Shown here: one piece after another, positions 1 through 12,430 of the stretch | Layout: each line of letters starts with the position of its first letter | Position numbering within the stretch: position 1 is the stretch's first letter | NCBI RefSeq assembly: GCF_029784135.1 | Contig: NC_073746.1 | Location: forward strand, 244,810,307 to 244,874,306 | Reading direction: 5' to 3' | Origin: Toxorhynchites rutilus septentrionalis | Lineage: Eukaryota; Arthropoda; Insecta; Diptera; Culicidae | Length of the DNA stretch: 64,000 bases | The notes under the pieces: generated by a model | What the model was told of the DNA's origin: nothing | Database searches by the model: none | Seen by the model: the letters and a program-made list of their open reading frames with translations, nothing else | Program-made: the position numbers and the translations under genes

Positions 1-140
1 GTCCAAATGACGACAACGTGGATCGAACCATGGCTGGCAAGGAAGCAAGACTGTTTTACACGACCACGCTATCCACATGGCTAATGATGTTGTTCAGCAA
101 ATGCGTGATAATATTGCACCTGATTATAAAATAAGGTTGG
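1..140 (+). other. Possible coding remnant at the left edge
   Basis: One forward frame from about 56 to 152 reads HDHAIHMANDVVQQMRDNIA then PDYKIRLESVF and a stop. It has the look of a protein C terminus, but upstream in the same frame there is a stop near position 9. I do not recognise it. Confidence 0.2.
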
Positions 141-208
141 AAAGTGTTTTCTAAGAGTAAAAAAAAGCGAAGGAGAGCAATGCATATCCCGGTCTTGTTT
201 CGCTCGCT

Positions 209-209
209 C

Positions 210-275
<66 letters not shown>
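209..275. repeat. (TA)n microsatellite
   Basis: An uninterrupted run of more than 30 TA dinucleotides. Nothing else is supported in 276-720 except AT-rich repeat-like sequence. Confidence 0.97.
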
Positions 276-281
<6 letters not shown>

Positions 282-719
282 AATGCTTACCAGTATTTGA
301 GAGTAATGACATTCTCTGTTATGTTATGTCTCATTTAATATAATAAATCGGGATGACAAAACATGAGATAAAAATCAGTGTTGGGTGTAGTCACATTGGT
401 TGCGTTAAAACATTATTCTAGTGTAGAAACTTTAAAAAATCATTTTTTCCTTCATATTTCTGTGGTTTAGGCATTTAAGAATATACCCTAGAAAGGACTT
501 ATCGAAATCCCATTATTTACCGAATTAGAGCCATTTTATTGATGCGGAGAACTCCAAACGTGTTTTTCTCGAAACTAGTTTTTTGAAACTGGCGTACACG
601 ATATCTCAAGTTCTACTGAACCGATTCGTATTGAATTGAATTTGTCGAGTCTCTAAAAATATGTTTTTTTAAATATTACTATTTTTAAAAAATCGGGAAA
701 CGTAAGAAAAAACGTCATT

Positions 720-1545
720 TTCCAATACATTTGTTCTGCCGATTTGTGTGCATTCCCGAACAGGGCTGTCAATAACGAGCAACTGATACATTCGTTTCTG
801 TCCGTTTTCACACCACTTCTCGTTTGGTGGTCATCGAAGCAACACGGTTGCCGCAGAGCGTCGAGCGGGAGGGGATTGTTTCCTTGACGGGTAAAGGAGG
901 AGTATAGAATAGAGTTTCTTTCCACAAAGGCCCTTCTCAGGGCTAGAGGCGGGAAATAAAAATAGAATAGAATGGAAACACAAATGCGAGTGAACTAGCA
1001 TACATAACGAGCGGATATTATTCTTGCCTGATGCTAATTTCACACACATACACACACAGCTCGATACAAGGAGAGGAAGCTTTCTGTATTGAGGTGTGCT
1101 ACGACAAAGAAGAGCAGTATACGAGAATTTTTTGTGCTAGTGCGGATATGGAAGAGTATCCAGAATTTTGGAACATAGATATACACTGCATTTATTTAGA
1201 TAAACGTATATTTCACGAAAGTATGCTTTCCAGCAGGGTAGCCTTACTGTTGCATGTTGTGGAGTTGGATCACATCTCAAGCGGAATATAGGAGCAAAAG
1301 GGTTCATAGTTTGTGATCGATATCTGAGTGGGAAGCAGAAAGTTTGATGCGAGTTTAACCAAATAAACGAGAGATGATGATAGCTTTCGACTCTACTCGA
1401 CTCTTTCGAGTCTACTGAAGTAATACAAAATGAAATAGCTAAAAAGATATTACAAAAATTTCTATGCATTCTAAGTGGATTGAATAATATAATTCCGTAG
1501 TTCTACGTCGAAAACTGCGGTCGTGTCCTAGATACAACCCATTAC
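720..1545. repeat. Dispersed repeat, copy 1 (degraded)
   Basis: The left part (TTTGTTCTGCCGATTTGTGT, CCCGAACAGGGCTGTCAATA) matches 7138-7190, and the right part (TAGTTCTACGTCGAAAACTG, CGGTCGTG, ACAACCC) matches the right ends of the copies at 6.9-8.7 kb and 57.4-59.4 kb. The middle is diverged or deleted. The element class is not recognised and no coding capacity remains. 1546-2423 is AT-rich without recognisable content. Confidence 0.55.
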
Positions 1546-2423
1546 AATTTTTTATTTATTTTTTAGTTTAATTTTTGTTTTATTGGTAAAAGATAGATGA
1601 ACAAAAAATGATATGATGGATAGTAAAAATATTATTTGTTTTATTTCTACGAAGCTCGAAAAAACGTCCGAAATTCGTGTCTGTACACTAGAGTACCCCC
1701 TTAATTGACCATCTTTGTTTGTTATTATAGAACAACTACACCCACACTTGCCAGAGTTAGTTTTTTACCATGCAAATAATATTCATTTATTTACTACAAA
1801 ACTATTACATTTACTAAAAAAAACTTTATATTCACATTTACTTACTACAAACACTACATTTGCTGTAAATGTACATAACTATTTGCAAGCTGCAAATCAC
1901 TTTTGCTTATGATAATGCTTTTATATAGTCATTTTCAATATAGATTGCATACTATCGTTGCTGAGCCAATTTCGAAGCTTTTTCTTGTTCTGATTATATT
2001 TAAAAAGATAGATAGATAGATTGATTATATTTAAAAAGAAAGATAGTTCGAAACAAGTCATTTCAGGTAATTTCGAAACAAGTCATTTTCAAGCAACCAT
2101 TTTTAGGCATGGTATTCATTCCCCATCATAAAAATCTGAAAACGCTTTCAATAGTTCTTTGATGTTTGTTAGATTGGAAATGTTCCTGGGATTTAACATT
2201 GCAGCTGTATTGAGGGTCCAGTAATCGAAATCAAATCTCTGCCCCATCTGTTTTAGCAACTCCACGTGTTACTATTTTATCACGCTAGAAAATCTGTACC
2301 AATCTGTACTTTTGTAAAAAAATTGTAATCTGTACGTTACGTAGTGACGATTGTGTAATTCACCATATGTATCGATACGACAGACATGCAATATGTATAC
2401 GATTAAATCCGGCTTTGTTACAG

Positions 2424-3200
2424 CCAAGATTGCCAACTTCAATTTTCAAAAATCAGGATAAGTGAAAATAAAAATCAGGAAATCAAGATAGGCTATATTG
2501 GGTTGTCCGGAAAGTTCGTAACGATATTTGAGAAAACAAAAGCATAATTTTTTGACAGATTAATGCAATGCAATTAAATTCAATTTTGTTTCAAAATCAT
2601 TTGCCATCTTTCACGCAACTTAAAAAATCTATTCTCCCAGAATATGTTTGTTTCACATCGCAGACTGTTCGCGGTATTTTCTATGCAGTCCATAGAGTCG
2701 ATGTTTTTACCCTTGTTAGAATTTTGCAGGGAACCTGAATCTGAATGTGCAATAGCTAGTTAGTTCAGCTGGAGGGATAGCACTTCCTAGCCAGACTTCA
2801 AAATAATTTGTGGGGTGATCAAAAAGACAGGAAGTTTACCGTTACTTGATGGAACACGACGCTTATCACATTGACTAATTATGGATTTTGGTTCTGGGTC
2901 GCTGCCTTTTTTTCTGTGTAATAGTGACTTTCAACACTCTTGGCTGGTTCGTCACTTAGGTCGCTGCCTTTAAGTTGTCCAATGGCGAGCAGTATTTATG
3001 GGAATGTATCGACTGGTTGCTTGGTAGAAGCTCACAATAAAGAATTCCTTCTCAATCCCACCAGACACAGGATCAGAAACATCAGGATCATTTTATAAAA
3101 ATCAGGCAAAATTGAGTGTTTGTCAGGTTATCAGGGAACGTGGCAAAAAGGCTGGGAAATCCAGAAAGAATAGGAAGGTTGGCATCTCTGGTTACAACTA
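2424..3200. mobile_element. Degraded element with GATTGCCAAC-type inverted ends, containing a mariner end
   Basis: The left end CCAAGATTGCCAACTTC and the right end GAAGGTTGGCATCTCTGG are inverted copies of each other. Inside, TATATTGGGTTGTCCGGAAA (from about 2495) is the typical terminal sequence of mariner elements, preceded by TA. A mariner fragment thus appears to sit inside another non-autonomous element. No transposase frame was seen here. Confidence 0.5.
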
Positions 3201-3861
3201 AAACGCTTATGATCCTAAATAAATAAACAAATGGGATAGAAACAATAAAAAAAACAGTACAGAAAATCATAAAAGACAACCAGTGAGACGATGATTCCGT
3301 ATCGGATACATAAACCGATCCGCACACGAGCTCCCTCCCTTTAAGAGACGTGACTGACAGATTCAAAAATGTGTACTGAACGAAGCATTGTTTGTATTGA
3401 TAGCTTGGAATAAGAAGTATGTGTTTCCATGAGTAACTTAATACGGATCGGTGCCGAATGTAGTATTTCACACGACGAAGCCCATTCTACACCTCGAACC
3501 ATACTCAGAATATCTGTATAAAAGCGGGTGCCCGCTCGAAAAACCATATAGTTATGATTGTGAAGCGGGTGTAGAATTGTCTTGCTCGCTCGCCAAAGCA
3601 CCATGCTTTCCCTCTCCCAATTCCGTTTCTATTCTACTGCCGATATGATTGGAGCCTCTAGCGAGTGGCGTCGAGTGTAGCTCTCGCACCCGGGGCGGAA
3701 GGGAAGTTTGATTCATTCTGCACCCCCAACATCGTGCACCCGGGGGCGGTCCGCACCCCTCAGTCGACGCCATTGGTTATACCCATGATATAACCGCAAG
3801 ATTGACATAGGACTACCGTTGGCTTTTTCATCATTTGTTTGTTTTGATTAAATTATTGATT
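3201..3861. other. No gene recognised
   Basis: Contains a locally less AT-rich stretch near 3650-3770 with CACCCGGGG-type motifs and a pair of similar segments (CATTCTACACC and GGTGTAGAATTG) at 3483 and 3568 in inverted orientation. No coding call can be supported. Confidence 0.4.
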
Positions 3862-4019
3862 GAGTAGGCGATCTGGCGTAGCGGTAACATCCATACCTCT
3901 CACGCTAAGGGTCACGAGTTCAATTCTCACTCCCGACATTCTTCCGAAATGGAAGGTAAAAGTGACGAACCAGCCAAATGTGTTGAAAGTCACTATAATA
4001 CAGAAATAAAAAAAAAATT
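3862..4019 (+). mobile_element. Small tRNA-like SINE, copy 1
   Basis: About 155 bp with an A-box-like TGGCGTAGCGGTAACA and a B-box-like GAGTTCAATTC (3916-3926), a short body (GACGAACCAGCC...GTTGAAAGTCACTATAATA) and a poly(A) end. It is flanked by a 10-bp target duplication ATTATTGATT (3852-3861 and 4020-4029). The matching copy is at 20029-20176. Confidence 0.88.
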
Positions 4020-4421
4020 ATTATTGATTAAACTAGTGATTGAATGAAATAATTTCCGAATTCAATTGAATTCAACATATTCACTTTGTAAGTAAAGAGT
4101 TTAAACAAATCCCATGTTAGGTCATTTCATGCAATGTGATAGATAACGTTTTTCGTTGCAAGTGAATCTAATGACTAAGTCTGGCCATCCGTAGTTATTT
4201 TACGTACAGCATGATGCCTTGGTCGTTTCATTCATTCATTGTACATTCCAAAATAAATTGAATCGATTTCGAAACTTTGAACTTACACCTCAGTACAGAA
4301 ATGAAAGACATGACATGATTTTCTGCACAGTGACATTGTCAACCGCATATGCTATCTTTTCTCGCTACATATTCATATCAGAAAGTGTTAAATAACAAGT
4401 GCCAAGCCACAAAATAAACTA

Positions 4422-5705
4422 CAGGGTTACCCAAATTTAAATTCCGAAAGTAAATTGAAATAAAACACACTTAGAATTCGAATTTCGATGAAACTTTTAT
4501 TTCAAATTAAAGTTTGGTTTATGCCACTATGTGTGAAATACAACATCATTCAAATGTCCACCTAGGGCTTCCTCGCACACCTTGATCCGGAACAGGTAAT
4601 TTTTGATGACTTTTCGGCACATATGGGGCGGTATCTCGGTCATAACTTCACGAATGTTGTCTTTCAAATATTCAAGAGTTTGCGGAGAGTTGGCATAGAC
4701 ACGGTCTTTCGCATAACCTCACAAAAAAAAGTCTAGCGGGTTCAAATCGCATGATCTGGACGGCCAATTGGCATCACCAAAACGCGAAATTATGCGTCCC
4801 TCAAATTTCGTTCGCAATATGGCCATGTTCGGTCGTGTTGTGTAGCACTTGGCGCCGTCCTGCTGAAACCACATGTCATCCGTATCCATATCTTCAATGT
4901 GTGGCAAAAAAATCGGTTAACATGCGGCCATAGCGCTCACCATTCACAGTTACCGTCTCGCCGTTCTCATTTGCAAAGTAATACGGCCCGATGACTCCAC
5001 CAGACCATAATGCGCACCAAACAGTGACTTTTGGCGGATGCAATGGCCTCTCAACAATCACGTGTGGACTTTCTGAGCCCCATATCGGAAATTTTGGGTG
5101 TTCACATAGCCACCGAGCTCGAAATGTGCCTCATTTGCGAAATTTCAGCATTTTGCTGCTGTTGTTCGTTCACCCAATCGACGTATGCCCGACGCATTCC
5201 ATGGTCACCACGCTCTAATTTTTGTACCAGTTGGACTTTATATGGATGTAGGTGCAAGTCCAAATGCAAAATTCGCCACAATGATGTGTTTGACAAGCCC
5301 AACTGCTGAGCACGCCGTGGAATCGAAACATTCAGGTCATCCTCCACACTGGCAGCAACAGCAGCAATATTTTCGGCCGAACGCACATTACGATAATGCA
5401 CAGGTTTCACAATATCCGCTACGGATCCAGTTTGTTCGAATTTACGCACTACATTAGCGATTGTGTGCTCTGTAGGCCGTCCATGACGACCAAAATCCGT
5501 CCGTAATGCTCGAAAAACATTTGCCAGTTTTTCATAATTTTTATAGTATAATTTAACAAAATTAACACGTTGTGCGATGCTAAAACGATCCATATTGAAA
5601 ATGGCAGACATTTAACTAACGATATGACGCTTTGGTTGACAGCTATGTCAAACGGTTGTCAGCGCAGAGCTGTATACTTTCGGAAGCCCGAAATGGAAAA
5701 CCCTG
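4422..5705 (-). mobile_element. Tc1/mariner-superfamily element with broken transposase
   Basis: 1,284 bp bounded by CAGGGTT...AACCCTG with TA on both sides (4420-4421 and 5706-5707). On the minus strand, 5611-5102 encodes the helix-turn-helix half (FSIAQRVNFVKLYYKNYEKL; HTIANVVRKFEQTGSV; IPRRAQQLGLSNTSLWRIL). Further on, in another frame, are catalytic pieces (MWFQQDGAKCYTTRP, RSCDLNPLDFFL; 4907-4719) with 36 residues between the two visible Asp residues. Stops and frameshifts between the halves make it a pseudogene. Confidence 0.92.
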
Positions 5706-5844
5706 TATATATTCAATTTGAGGTCAAAAATTATAGCAAAACTAGTTTCAGTAACGACAGATAACAAAGTGGAAAAGCGAATGATGCTGTATCACTTATA
5801 AACAAATAACAAATATGTAAATCCATAGAAATGTGCAATAAAAA

Positions 5845-5992
5845 TCAACTTTTAGTAGTAGTATCAGACAGTGTTTTGATTGATTGTCAGACTTCTTCGA
5901 TTTAAGATCGACAATCGCCCAATATTTTTCGATGGGACGAAAATCTAGACAATTTGGAAGACTCATGGTTTTTTCCAATAAACTCAATATTA
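5845..5992 (-). mobile_element. DDE transposase C-terminal relic
   Basis: Minus strand reads LPNCLDFRPIEKYWAIVDLK SKKS, the familiar NPPNxPExRPIExFWA segment near the C terminus of Tc1/mariner-like transposases. Only about 100 bp is recognisable. 5993-6764 shows no gene. Confidence 0.7.
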
Positions 5993-6764
5993 TTCCGCTC
6001 ATACAATTCTACGTCCTGGCAGTAATGGCAGCTGGCTAAGTCTAGCTAGAACTTCACGGGACTTCATAAGGTAATACTTTATGACCCGGGACTTAAGGTA
6101 ATATTTTTGACCCGGAATTTTCCCGAAGTCTATTCATTTTCACATCTGTTCCATCGTTCATCAACATACATCCGTTGTACTCGATCAGAACTTGTAACTT
6201 GTTACAGTTTTCTTGCTCAGTGTTCGCAAACAGGTTCTATTTCATCGTCTTGTTGGGATGTTTCCTGGTAACCGAAATCCTTCTCGCATACAGGTTCGCC
6301 GAACTGTACCTCGGAGAACATTTTCGCAAATCACGTCCGGAGATCCAAGGATTATTTCGGACTGCCCTGATGATCTTTGCTCGTAGTATCCAGTCTTATG
6401 TTCCACTTCAAAGTTTGGCTTGCTATGAGCGATCCTACGTCAATGTTTACCCGTAATGTTTTAAGCACGGTATTCACAGTCGATTTTGGAAATTTGAGAG
6501 CTTGGTGATCATTGCTGCTGACGACGTTGGGGTTTCAACGTGATTGTTCAAAAATTTATTTACATACCTTGCGTTCCATCTTCGATTAATTTCCAACGCG
6601 TGTATCAATCCTGATAATTTTTTAGGTTCCGAACATAATTAAGAAATAAAGATTGATTTTGGGCGGATACTGGATTATAAATCCATCAATATTCACCGAA
6701 TACAACGAATCTCACTAAAGGGGATCTCCGTAGCCTAATTGGTTGCAAGTCCGCTACTAAGGCT

Positions 6765-6905
6765 ATCTACAATCAATATGTCAAAAAAGTTGAGAGCATG
6801 TGTAATCAAATGGGAACATACCCACTAGGCAACTGGCAACATAGGTCGGACCATCTTTTTCGATTCAACTCAGCATGTCGAGTCGCGTGCAATGTGTCGA
6901 CAACT
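6765..6905 (+). mobile_element. PIF/Harbinger-like terminal segment, copy interrupted by a repeat
   Basis: TAAGGCTATCTACA then GTCAAAAAAGTTGAGAGCAT through GTGTCGACAAC is about 90% identical by eye to 9478-9660. The match stops at 6905 and resumes at about 8708 (CGTTCAATTTTTGTTGACAT), so the element between is an insertion. Confidence 0.75.
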
Positions 6906-8707
6906 TTTGACGTAGAACTACGTCTTTCATTAAGGGGGCCAAATCAGAAACCAGGTCACGTTTTTATGAAATAAAGTTAACGTTAATAACTATTTTTGCC
7001 GCGAACGGATTTAGGCGATTTACATACCAAACGAATCGGAAATTCCCTAAGATTTGTATGATATGCTATACATTATAATCCCATAGTCTGTATATGGGGT
7101 AAATTGATGAAAATTGAAAGCATTAACATTTCCTCATATATTTGTTCTGCCCATTTGTGTGCTTTCCCGAACAGAGCTGTCAATATCGAGCAACTTATCG
7201 ACGAGCAACGAAGGGGAAATCTTTCTAGAGGCGAATGAACTGAAAAGTTTAAACCCTCTTAAAGCCAAAAAGAAGAAGAACGTAGGGGAATATTTGCCTA
7301 GAGTATAAACAGTTGATCTCGCTGAGGCAAACTTTCATTCTGCGTGAGGAAATCGACTGGACAACATCGTTGTTGGACGAGCTGGACGGCGAGGGATCGA
7401 ATGCCTTTCTCAAGGCAATAGTGGTAGAAGAGTAATATGATGGATAAAGTAAAGTTTTCCAAAGGCCTTTTTGAAGGTTAGAGACGAATGAACTGAAGAA
7501 GTTGAAAGTCTCTCTAATTCAACAAGCAAGGAAAAAAGGCACACTTTCAGTCTCGATTAAGGTTCTGAGCTACACAATTGTGTGGGGAATCATCAAGCTA
7601 GGCTATCGTCAGCTCACCAAGAAAATAAATGTTCTGGAATTTTGTCAGTGGTTTGGTTTTGCATGACGGTAGGAAAACTCTCTCCACAAAGGATGATAGT
7701 TAAGCTAATCTAGACTGGCAATATCAACAGAAAGGGCTTCTGTTGAGACGAGCGCAAAACGGAGATAAGTGTGTGTATATTTAGTTGCTTCAAGCCATCG
7801 ATATATGGATATTTGTGTGAGCTTCATAACCCGTACGTGAAAATAGTGCATTTTCGCTACGCTGAAACCCCATTTGTATCTGCCTCCGTGTACATTGGCC
7901 CTATAACGATGCAATGCCTAATTTTTTATGCTATGATTGACGATTGTTTGGTGTTGCAAATTATGCAACCGTAATGATAAATATAAACAAGGAAGGGAGA
8001 TAGCGGGAGGGAAATATTTGCGCTAGGGTATTAGTAGTGAATCTTTAATGAGGCAAATTCAGCCTTTTTCCAAGCAGTTACCATTGTTTGTTTTCTTTCA
8101 TCATAAAGGCTTCGTTGGTCCCTTTGACATTGCATCAATGCATTGAAATGACGCTATGGTGAAGCAGGTGTTAAGGTTGTGCACCAAAAAAATATTTGGG
8201 GAATACCAAGTTATAATAAGTTATTAATTTATTTGGGTTTTGGTTGGCCAGTCGCAAAACTGCCTTCAACTAGGATTGCTTTTGCGCTAATCTTGATCAT
8301 AATGTATCAGTGCTACTCTTTTCGAGGTTGTTGAGATTAACAGATAGAGTTTATTTCGTTTATTTAGTCACCAAGAAAGTAAATGTCGTTCTGGAATTTT
8401 GTATGTGATTTGGTTTCGCTTGCCAGTTGCAAAACTTTCTCCATTAAGGATGACAGCTGCGCTTATCTCGAGCATGTATTATTGTGCGAACACAAAAATG
8501 AATCCTCAAACAATTATTGTCAAATTATTATACAATAAAAAAACATTTCAGGGCGACCACACTGGTAAAATGGTTATTTCAAAATTTTCATAGCATTATA
8601 AAATAATATCCGCAGTTATAAACAAGCGACTTGAATTAAACTACAGCGTAGTTCTACGTCAACAATGCGGTCGTATCTTGAACACAACCTCCTATAATTT
8701 TTTTTTC
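6906..8707. repeat. Dispersed repeat, copy 2 (about 1.8 kb), inserted in a Harbinger-like end
   Basis: It begins TTTTGACGTAGAACTACGTC and, near the right end, has the inverse CGTAGTTCTACGTCAA (8649-8664) followed by about 40 bp to a T-rich edge. It shares GAGCTGGACGGCGAGGGATC, CAGCCTTTTTCCAAGCAGTT and many other blocks with 57362-59400. Short segments of the type AGACGAATGAACTGAA...AAAGTCTCT recur inside. No transposase or RT frame; class unknown. Confidence 0.75.
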
Positions 8708-8800
8708 GTTCAATTTTTGTTGACATTTGAATTTCTGCGTTCGTTGAGTTGTTAGTGGTAATACAAAACAATGTTTACAAAAATGGAAGTGCCTTTTCTA
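8708..8800 (+). mobile_element. Resumed Harbinger-like terminal segment
   Basis: CGTTCAATTTTTGTTGACAT, TTCTGCGTTCGTTGAGTT and the following bases align with 9660-9760 of the uninterrupted copy. 8801-9477 is AT-rich with no recognisable feature. Confidence 0.7.
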
Positions 8801-11248
8801 AGTTCAATGCGATTTTTGCTGTCTATTATTATTAGCGAACTAAGGTAAATATGCTTCTTTTAGCTCGTTGCCATTGATTACAATAATGTTTATATCCTGA
8901 GGATACACAAATCTGTTCAGATTCCCGGTGAAACCGAGTTTAGTTATCGTTATGATCGATGTATCATTCGAAGTTTTGTGTTTTGTTATTGTAGTAAATG
9001 AATTTATTATTATTGAGTTGACTTTATTAGGGAATTTATATTCCTTTCATCATCAATGATGTATTCGTTATGGTTCAATTGGATCTATTTTGGATCAATG
9101 AGTGAAGTGAATCGAATGTCAATTAAACCAGTTGTTATAAACAAGATTATCGTGAGAACCCTAAATGAGAAGCTTAAATTTCCGATGTGTACCAAAATAA
9201 TTATTAATAAAGTTATTCGAACAGTGAAATTGATTAACATAATCGTTATATGAAACGAAAAAAGAAAAAAAATCAATATTTCTTAAACCTGAAAATCCGT
9301 TATTTTCATTTTCGCTTTCCAAAATCGGAACACGAAGCTCAATGCCGTTAAAGCGAATAGGAGCTGTTTTGGGACAGAGTACGTGTTTTATGTACTCAAA
9401 TGTCATTGAGTAGAAATTTTCATTTAAATTTTACCAATGTGAAACTGCTTTTAGACATTCTAATATGATAGAGAGTAAGGCCATCTACACACTAGGCAAC
9501 CTAAGTTGGAAAGCAACTTAACGAATCTGTCAAAAAAGTTGAGAACATGTGTAATCAAATGGGAGCATACACACTAGGCAACTGGCAACTTTGGTCGGAC
9601 CAACTTTTTCGATTCAACTCAGCATGTCGAGTCGCGCGCGATTTGTGTCGGCAACCTTTTCGTTCAATTGATGTTGACATTTCGATTTCTGCGTTCGTTG
9701 AGTTTCGGTATTTGTCAGTTGCAATACCAAACATTGTTTCCAAAATTGAATTAGTTTACAAAAACACGAATGAAATGTAAGGATTTTACTCATTTGATAT
9801 ACAATTTCATATATTGTTTTATTGTTTTCAGGTGAAAATATTACGGAGCAAGACGCAGTTATTGTGGCGGTCGCTCTTCATACATTCGTGTGTATGTATG
9901 GATTCGGGGTAGTCGGTCACTTTAAAAACAATGAATCAGATCGTCAATTACGAGTGTTTTTGTGAACAAGAAAAAACACTTTCCTTTAGCAATCGCTTAA
10001 GCTGAAATATTTATTTCAGATGAATTTTATGTTTACACAATAAAGAAAATGAATCTTACAAAATTCAGTGTTGCTTCAGTACTTCTTGTGTGCACGGTAG
10101 ACTAGCTCAACTTTCGTTCTCTGGACTACAAGTGTGAGATCTCATTATTCCCATGTCGTTTATCATATCGTTGTTTTTAAGTTCAACTTACAATTAATAA
10201 AATGATTATGTATTGCGGAATCCATCAACTTGTAAACTGCGCGGGTTGAAGTCCTAACCTAGATTCAATTTCTGAATTAATTACGGGCAACGATATATTT
10301 TAGTTGTTATCTTACGCTTCCTAATATGCAAATATACAAATATGCGACAACTGTAAATATTTACAAACTAGCGATAATTCACTGCTTGTTAATAAACCAA
10401 TTCAAGTTAACTCGTAACCTAAGTGGTGCGGACTCAATCCACTTCATTCTCAAGCAAATTCTTGCATGTTTTCAAGCGATTTCTTGCAATAAATTCTCAG
10501 ACCACCAGAGATGCCAGATTTACAAATATGTTTGTAAATTTACAGACATATCTGTAAAACATTCATCACATCTATTCATCGCATCAAAAATATTTGACTC
10601 ACCATATGACATTTTTCCATAGTTTTAATACAGAAAAGTTATTATATTTAGTATATATCAATACACATGACGTTAGACCAGCGATACTCAACCTGCGGCC
10701 CGGCAGTCCTTCTTGTTGGCCCATCTGGTGTGTATGATGTTTGGAACTCATACACATAAGTACTTTTGCCTTGACATCATTGCAGACGAAAAAGAGGATA
10801 CGGTTATTCACAATTAATGAACAATTGCATTCTCTGCAGGTAAGGAAAAATCTTGAACGAAAATTGTCTCTGATAATTATTTTCTGTTCTAGACAAGATT
10901 GTTTTGCTGAAATGCAAGGAGATTTATTGAAAAATAGTTAAGTTAGGGTCAGGACTATGCAACCTATGTATTTAAACAACATCGAATAAAAATTTTCATT
11001 CTATTTTCAACAACTTACATTTGCTTTCGGGTCTGCTTATGACGAAATATGGGTTACTGTTCGATATTGTTACGACAGACATGGTTCATGGCCGTGTGGT
11101 GGACTAAAACTTGTATAGCCTTGCATGGCGGATGGAAAATATACACTGCATTTTTTTAAAAATAAAAACGACAAGACCGCAAGCCTTGGTGGATGTCCAA
11201 TATATCAACGGAGAAATACTGTGTTTTATAAAAATTAACAACGCGTAT

Positions 11249-11282
11249 GTTTGTGTATGTATGTGTATGTATGTATGTGTAG
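11249..11282. repeat. Short (GTAT/GT) microsatellite
   Basis: GTATGTTTGTGTATGTATGT and onward, imperfect tetranucleotide tract. Confidence 0.8.
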
Positions 11283-11321
11283 ATCGTTGAAACATTTAAA
11301 CACACTTACAGCACATAAGTT

Positions 11322-12430
11322 ATTAAGTGGTCCGAAAAATCATTTTTTTTCCACGTTTTCCCAAAAATGACAAATGAAAATTAATAACATTTGAATCACT
11401 GAATCGATTTAGATGATCGACATATAAAATTGACCTAGCCTTTTATAAAAAAATATTTAACTTGCGAAAAACATAATTATATTTTAGTAATTATTGATTG
11501 TAGTCGTTTTTTATTTTTTTTATGACTTTGGACTAGAGGGCGCTATATATTTTTATATTTTTTCTTGAAAGCTGAGGATTTTCTACACAACATATCTCAA
11601 TATCAGGGTTGCTATTTTTTCGTTTTTTAGATATGATTTTAAAAAAATCATTTTTTCCCATTTGTCCAAAAATAACTTTCTGCAAAAAATCATAACATTT
11701 GAACTACTGAACCGATTTAGATGATCGATATATTAAATTGAAGCCAATAAGCAAAACTCACACTTGCGGGAAGATTGGATTCTAGTAGCATAGGTCTAGT
11801 TTAGTCACATGTGAATATTGATCGAAGACTTAAAACATGTTAAATTTACAAAATTCTAACTTCAAAACGATAATTATAGCATCTCTGATATCGAGATATG
11901 TTAAGTAAATACTCCTCAGCTTTCCATAAAAAATATAAAAAAATATAGCGCTCCTATCTTTAACCGAGAAAACTATGAAAAACTAACTCAATCCATAATT
12001 ACAAAAACAAAATTCAATTTTTTCGCAAAAGTAATATTTTTTAAAAAAATATATCTCGTAAGCTTCAATTTGATATGTCGATGATATGAATCGGTCCAAT
12101 AGTTCGAAAGTTATGACTTTTTGTAGTGGGAAAAATGGGGAAAAATTGTTTTTCGAACCATCGATTAGTTTTGCAAAATCATATTTCAAAAACGAAAAAA
12201 ATAACATATCTGATATCGAGATATTTTATGCAAAAGTTCTCAGCTTTCAATCCATATTAAAAATAGGATCCATATTATATGCAAGTTAAATATTTCTCAA
12301 TTAAAGCTCATTGGCTTAAATTTGATATGTCGATCATCTAAATCGGTTGAGTGGTTCGAAAGTTATAAATTTTTGAAAAAAGTCATTTTGGGAAAAAGTG
12401 GAAAAAATGATTTTTGGGATCACCTTAAAT
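11322..12430. repeat. Large imperfect fold-back (inverted repeat), about 1.1 kb
   Basis: The left arm has CCGATTTAGATGATCGA-type blocks at about 11405 and 11710 and AAAAATCATTTTTT at 11336 and 11641. The right arm has their complements at about 12075-12100 and 12325-12350 and AAAAAATGATTTTT at 12403. Two nested pairs of blocks form the arms. Confidence 0.75.

Noticed and set aside
144..338. Open frame across the TA microsatellite with an Ile/Tyr repeat
   Set aside because: It is only the translation of (TA)n and has no coding character.
10676..10720. CAGCGATACTCAACCTGCGGCCCG as a hAT terminal sequence
   Set aside because: It resembles hAT ends, but no inverted partner or 8-bp duplication is found nearby.
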